Of a stretch of 45,744 nucleotides of DNA, positions 43,979 to 45,744 are shown piece after piece. Position numbers and translations under genes: made by a program. Below the pieces are notes generated by a model. That model saw only the letters and a program-made list of their open reading frames with translations, did not search any database and was not told the origin of the DNA. Origin of the DNA: an uncultured Bacilli bacterium (lineage in GTDB: Bacteria > Bacillota_I > Bacilli_A > RF39 > UBA660); contig CANROB010000011.1 in the NCBI GenBank assembly GCA_947632115.1, positions 1 through 45,744 of the forward strand, in the 5' to 3' direction. Numbering within the stretch: the first letter of the stretch is position 1; each line of letters starts with the position of its first letter.

Positions 43979-44989
43979 ATGGCATTTATATCTGATACTT
44001 TTCATCAAAAAAAATTAAAAGATTATCATATTAATATTAAAACGAAATATGCTGTAGGAAATAAAATATTAGAGAAAAATACGGATGGATCTAAGTCTGA
44101 TGATATTAAAAGTGGAATTAGAATCGAAAAGCAATATTTTCAAGATGGTGTTTTGAAACATTCCGAAAAAGATTTTGATTCTAGAATAGAATATACTTTT
44201 CTTTCTAAAGAAGAAGAAAATAAAGAATTTTGTTGCCCTAATTGCGGCGTAAAAACTCTTCTTAAAGACTTTGTAAATGGATGTCCTTATTGTAAAACTT
44301 ATTATAATATCGACTATACCGATAAAGAGTTAGGAAATAAATATCACTATGACCGTGTTTTAAAAAATACGAGGTATCGGGTTATTACAGCCATGATTGA
44401 TTTTCTAATCAGTTTAGGACTTAGTTTCTTATTTGTTTTATTTTCTTCTAGAACTTTTAATTCCTATGATTTGATAAAAGTATTCCTTTATACTATCATT
44501 TTATCTCTCCTACTTTATTATGCTTTTTATCTTTTAGATGCCTATATCATTTTATCTCCTATTAAAAGATATAAAGATCGCCAAAATCAAAAACAAATAG
44601 ACTTTTGGAAACGAACAAGAATTGATAAAAAAATATTTTTCAATAACTTAAACTACGAAGCTAGAAAATACTATTATAGTAAAATGGAAGTTATCGATTA
44701 CGATGTTTTAGACTATTTATCTTTCAAGGAATACCAAGAAGAGAATGATTTCTATGTAGAAGTTCTTGCTGAAATCCGCATAGTTACCTATCAAAATGGG
44801 AAAATTTCTTCTCATACTAAAAAAGAAACTTTTCTCATGAGAAAAGTAAAAGACTCTTTAAAACTAGGAAATGGCGTTAATATCATCGAATGCCCAAATT
44901 GTGGAGCTTCTATTGATGCAGCTTTAGGGCACTGTGAATATTGCCATACGGAAATCAAAAACTTACAAGAATGGGAATTAATAAAATAA
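43979..44989 (+). CDS. Tim44-like membrane protein with two zinc ribbons
   Basis: 336 residues. Zinc ribbon 1 at C86/C89 and C102/C105; membrane helices at about 131-155 and 161-190; then a Tim44-like alpha/beta domain (about 205-295; SKMEVIDYDVLDYLSFKEYQ, FYVEVLAEIRIVTY); zinc ribbon 2 at the end, C305, C308, C319, C322. Tim44-like domains bind membranes or peptides in transit. TAGGAGGCTTT in the 3' end of the preceding gene is its ribosome site; gap 8 bases. Last gene of the cassette, followed by a terminator. Possible membrane acceptor or export helper for the modified product (inference). Confidence 0.78.
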   Translation: MAFISDTFHQKKLKDYHINIKTKYAVGNKILEKNTDGSKSDDIKSGIRIEKQYFQDGVLKHSEKDFDSRIEYTFLSKEEENKEFCCPNCGVKTLLKDFVNGCPYCKTYYNIDYTDKELGNKYHYDRVLKNTRYRVITAMIDFLISLGLSFLFVLFSSRTFNSYDLIKVFLYTIILSLLLYYAFYLLDAYIILSPIKRYKDRQNQKQIDFWKRTRIDKKIFFNNLNYEARKYYYSKMEVIDYDVLDYLSFKEYQEENDFYVEVLAEIRIVTYQNGKISSHTKKETFLMRKVKDSLKLGNGVNIIECPNCGASIDAALGHCEYCHTEIKNLQEWELIK

Positions 44990-45007
44990 AAGCATTTATG
45001 CTTTTTT
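44988..45007 (+). terminator. Terminator of the radical SAM cassette
   Basis: AAAAGCAT / ATGCTTTT inverted repeat followed by T residues at the stop of the Tim44-like gene. Confidence 0.7.
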
Positions 45008-45054
45008 CTTTGGTATAAAAAGGATAGAATCACATAAATTTTAGTATAGCACGA

Positions 45055-45083
45055 TTGACAAATATACCCAATTAGTGTAAAAT
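45055..45083 (+). promoter_or_regulatory. Promoter of tRNA-Cys
   Basis: TTGACA (45055-45060), 17-base spacer, TAAAAT (45078-45083), 18 bases before the tRNA. Confidence 0.75.
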
Positions 45084-45101
45084 TAAGATTGTCTTAGAGA
45101 T

Positions 45102-45175
45102 GGGTCTATAGCCAAGTGGTAAGGCGTGGGACTGCAACTCCCTGATCGTTGGTTCAAATCCGACTAGGCCCTCCA
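45102..45175 (+). tRNA. tRNA-Cys (anticodon GCA)
   Basis: Acceptor GGGTCTA/TAGGCCC, D stem GCC/GGC, anticodon loop CTGCAAC with GCA at 45134-45136, T arm GTTGG-TTCAAAT-CCGAC, discriminator T, encoded CCA. The first anticodon-stem pair (27-43) is T-T, a mismatch; the other four pairs are sound. Confidence 0.93.
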
Positions 45176-45193
45176 ATTATGTTTTAAGTTATC

Positions 45194-45222
45194 TTGCTAA
45201 AATATTCATTTTATGGTACTAT
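45194..45222 (+). promoter_or_regulatory. Promoter of the putative antitoxin RNA
   Basis: TTGCTA (45194-45199), 17-base spacer, TACTAT (45217-45222). An inverted repeat CTTGCTAAA (45193-45201) / TTTAGCAAG (45226-45234) brackets it. Confidence 0.5.
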
Positions 45223-45250
45223 GTATTTAGCAAGAAAATTTACATAAAAT

Positions 45251-45292
45251 AAAAAAGGGAACATTCAGTTCTTACAAGTTGAATGTCTACCC
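45251..45292 (-). terminator. Terminator of the toxin message
   Basis: Minus strand: GGG-TAG-ACATTCA ... TGAATGT-T-CCC followed by TTTTTT. The GGG/CCC extension and the T run make it directional for the minus strand, 43 bases beyond the peptide stop. Confidence 0.65.
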
Positions 45293-45306
45293 TGAGAAAT
45301 TAGAGA

Positions 45307-45344
45307 GACATTTAATTCCATTGTGAATTAAGTGTCATTTTTTT
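45307..45344 (+). terminator. Terminator of the antisense RNA
   Basis: 12-bp stem GACATTTAATTC / GAATTAAGTGTC with a 6-base loop and seven T. The stem base includes the stop codon of the opposing peptide. Confidence 0.75.
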
Positions 45345-45430
45345 ATTACCACTATCATAATGATAAGAAGGAATAGAATGATAGTGATGAACTTTAAAAC
45401 TCTTATAATAAAAGTCTTAGTTTTCACCAT
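45335..45430 (-). CDS. 31-residue hydrophobic peptide, putative type I toxin
   Basis: MVKTKTFIIRVLKF is followed by a run of Ile/Leu/Val/Phe and ends IVVIKK. One short membrane helix with Lys/Arg at both ends is typical of type I toxins that insert in the inner membrane. The ribosome site is perfect (AAAGGAGG at 45437-45444, 6 bases before ATG), much stronger than needed for a chance ORF. It has a promoter about 65 bases upstream, a terminator downstream and a convergent RNA overlapping its 3' end. The 5' leader can pair with the 3' end of the message over 14 bp. No homology to named toxins (Fst, TxpA, Hok) could be claimed by eye. A small regulatory membrane peptide is the alternative. Confidence 0.65.
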   Translation of the reverse strand: MVKTKTFIIRVLKFITIILFLLIIMIVVIKK

Positions 45431-45493
45431 ATCAAACCTCCTTTCTTTTTAAGATTAGAGGCAGACACTCAACAACTGATATTCCCTATGGAA

Positions 45494-45523
45494 ATTATAC
45501 TATAAATTCATATTATAAAACAA
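45494..45523 (-). promoter_or_regulatory. Promoter of the toxin message
   Basis: Minus strand: TTGTTT (45518-45523), 18-base spacer, TATAAT (45494-45499). Predicted start near 45487 leaves a leader of about 57 bases. Confidence 0.5.
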
Positions 45524-45612
45524 GCAAACAAAATAAAGATTAGAACAAAATTTTGTAAAATGAAATACACTGATATCAGTTAGTAATCATTATTTATCAT
45601 TAAGCATGAGAA

Positions 45613-45713
45613 AAGCTATTTGGCTTCTTCCTATATACTTATTAGGAAATGTGTTCGAATTTTTCGGACTTAAAAAAAACAGAAATCTATTGTTATGAAA
45701 TTTCTGTTTTTTT
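45613..45713 (+). other. Row of hairpins ending in a terminator, possible small RNA
   Basis: No gene lies between 45431 and the window end on the plus strand. In this stretch, AAGC/GCTT (about 45613-45626), TTCCTA (45628-45633) / TAGGAA (45643-45648) and GTTCGAA (45653-45659) / TTCGGAC (45663-45669) follow one another and lead into a strong terminator. Consecutive helices before a terminator resemble a structured small RNA or leader. No promoter was convincingly found. Confidence 0.3.
45673..45713. terminator. Strong bidirectional terminator
   Basis: 14-bp perfect stem AAAAAAACAGAAAT / ATTTCTGTTTTTTT with a 13-base loop. It may end a minus-strand gene entering from beyond the window or a plus-strand small RNA. 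Confidence 0.75.
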
Positions 45714-45744
45714 CATTTATTTGGTTTTTGAATAATCGTTATTG

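Larger units (their letters stand above)
45229..45344 (+). ncRNA. Putative antisense antitoxin RNA of a type I system
   Basis: About 115 bases between a promoter (45194-45222) and a strong terminator. No ORF with a ribosome site is seen. Two hairpins: ACATTCA (45261-45267) / TGAATGT (45280-45286), and the terminator GACATTTAATTC (45307-45318) / GAATTAAGTGTC (45325-45336, one G-T pair) with seven T. It is complementary to the last codons and 3' untranslated part of the minus-strand peptide gene, the layout of convergent type I antitoxins such as RatA of txpA (family knowledge). Not a recognised RNA family. Confidence 0.6.

Noticed and set aside
45569..45580. ACTGATATCAGT palindrome as an operator
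   Set aside because: No promoter elements could be placed around it; noted only as part of the hairpin-rich stretch.

Overview
The window is AT-rich (about one third G+C by eye), uses the standard code (TGG for Trp, TGA used as a stop at 43621-43623), has purine-rich Shine-Dalgarno sites often of the AGGTGAT type, and carries a T-box in front of serS, a class B sortase, DUF3048/YerB, NfeD-like and UvrX/DinB-type genes. This points to a low-GC Bacillota, most likely a gut-type member of the Bacilli (Erysipelotrichia/RF39-like). The assignment rests on gene content and style, not on a marker comparison.

Layout. 1-3.7 kb: end of a collagen-like surface protein, translationally coupled to a GT2 glycosyltransferase with TPR-like repeats, then a zinc-ribbon membrane protein, a lipoprotein and a class B sortase. 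3.7-8.6 kb: two large tandem paralogous proteins of unknown function with duplicated flanking remnants. 8.7-16.3 kb: serS with its T-box, an unknown coiled-coil protein, polA plus a CDF metal exporter, and a histidine-phosphatase/P-loop-CYTH pair. 16.3-22.6 kb: an NrtR-type Nudix regulator whose promoter carries an inverted repeat also found in front of the phosphatase operon, a DUF3419 methyltransferase-like gene, a HerA/DUF853 ATPase, two unknown genes, NAD kinase and PncC; several of these bear on NAD metabolism. 22.7-37.6 kb: a long minus-strand stretch with a fused ABC transporter, tRNA-Arg(CCT), an HD protein, DUF3048, ddl-murF-hydrolase, an NfeD-like protein, an error-prone polymerase, and a ZIP transporter with a P-type ATPase. 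37.7-40.1 kb: a Cro-type regulator, a UvrD-like helicase and a DUF378 protein.

The two most interesting regions are at the right end. (1) 40.1-45.0 kb holds a tight four-gene cassette: a zinc-ribbon/membrane/leucine-rich-repeat protein, a radical SAM-SPASM enzyme with an extra C-terminal domain, a 116-residue protein ending in a Ser/Gly then poly-Asn tail whose start codon overlaps the enzyme's stop, and a Tim44-like double zinc-ribbon membrane protein. It looks like an undescribed peptide or protein modification system tied to the envelope. (2) 45.19-45.52 kb, just past tRNA-Cys, looks like a type I toxin-antitoxin locus: a 31-residue basic/hydrophobic/basic peptide with a perfect ribosome site on the minus strand, and a convergent short RNA on the plus strand with its own promoter and terminator. 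A 14-bp complementarity between the 5' and 3' ends of the toxin message suggests hok-like fold-back control.

Starts were moved to internal codons where a ribosome site or promoter demanded it; this is stated in each entry. All functional statements rest on motif recognition by eye; no database search was possible.
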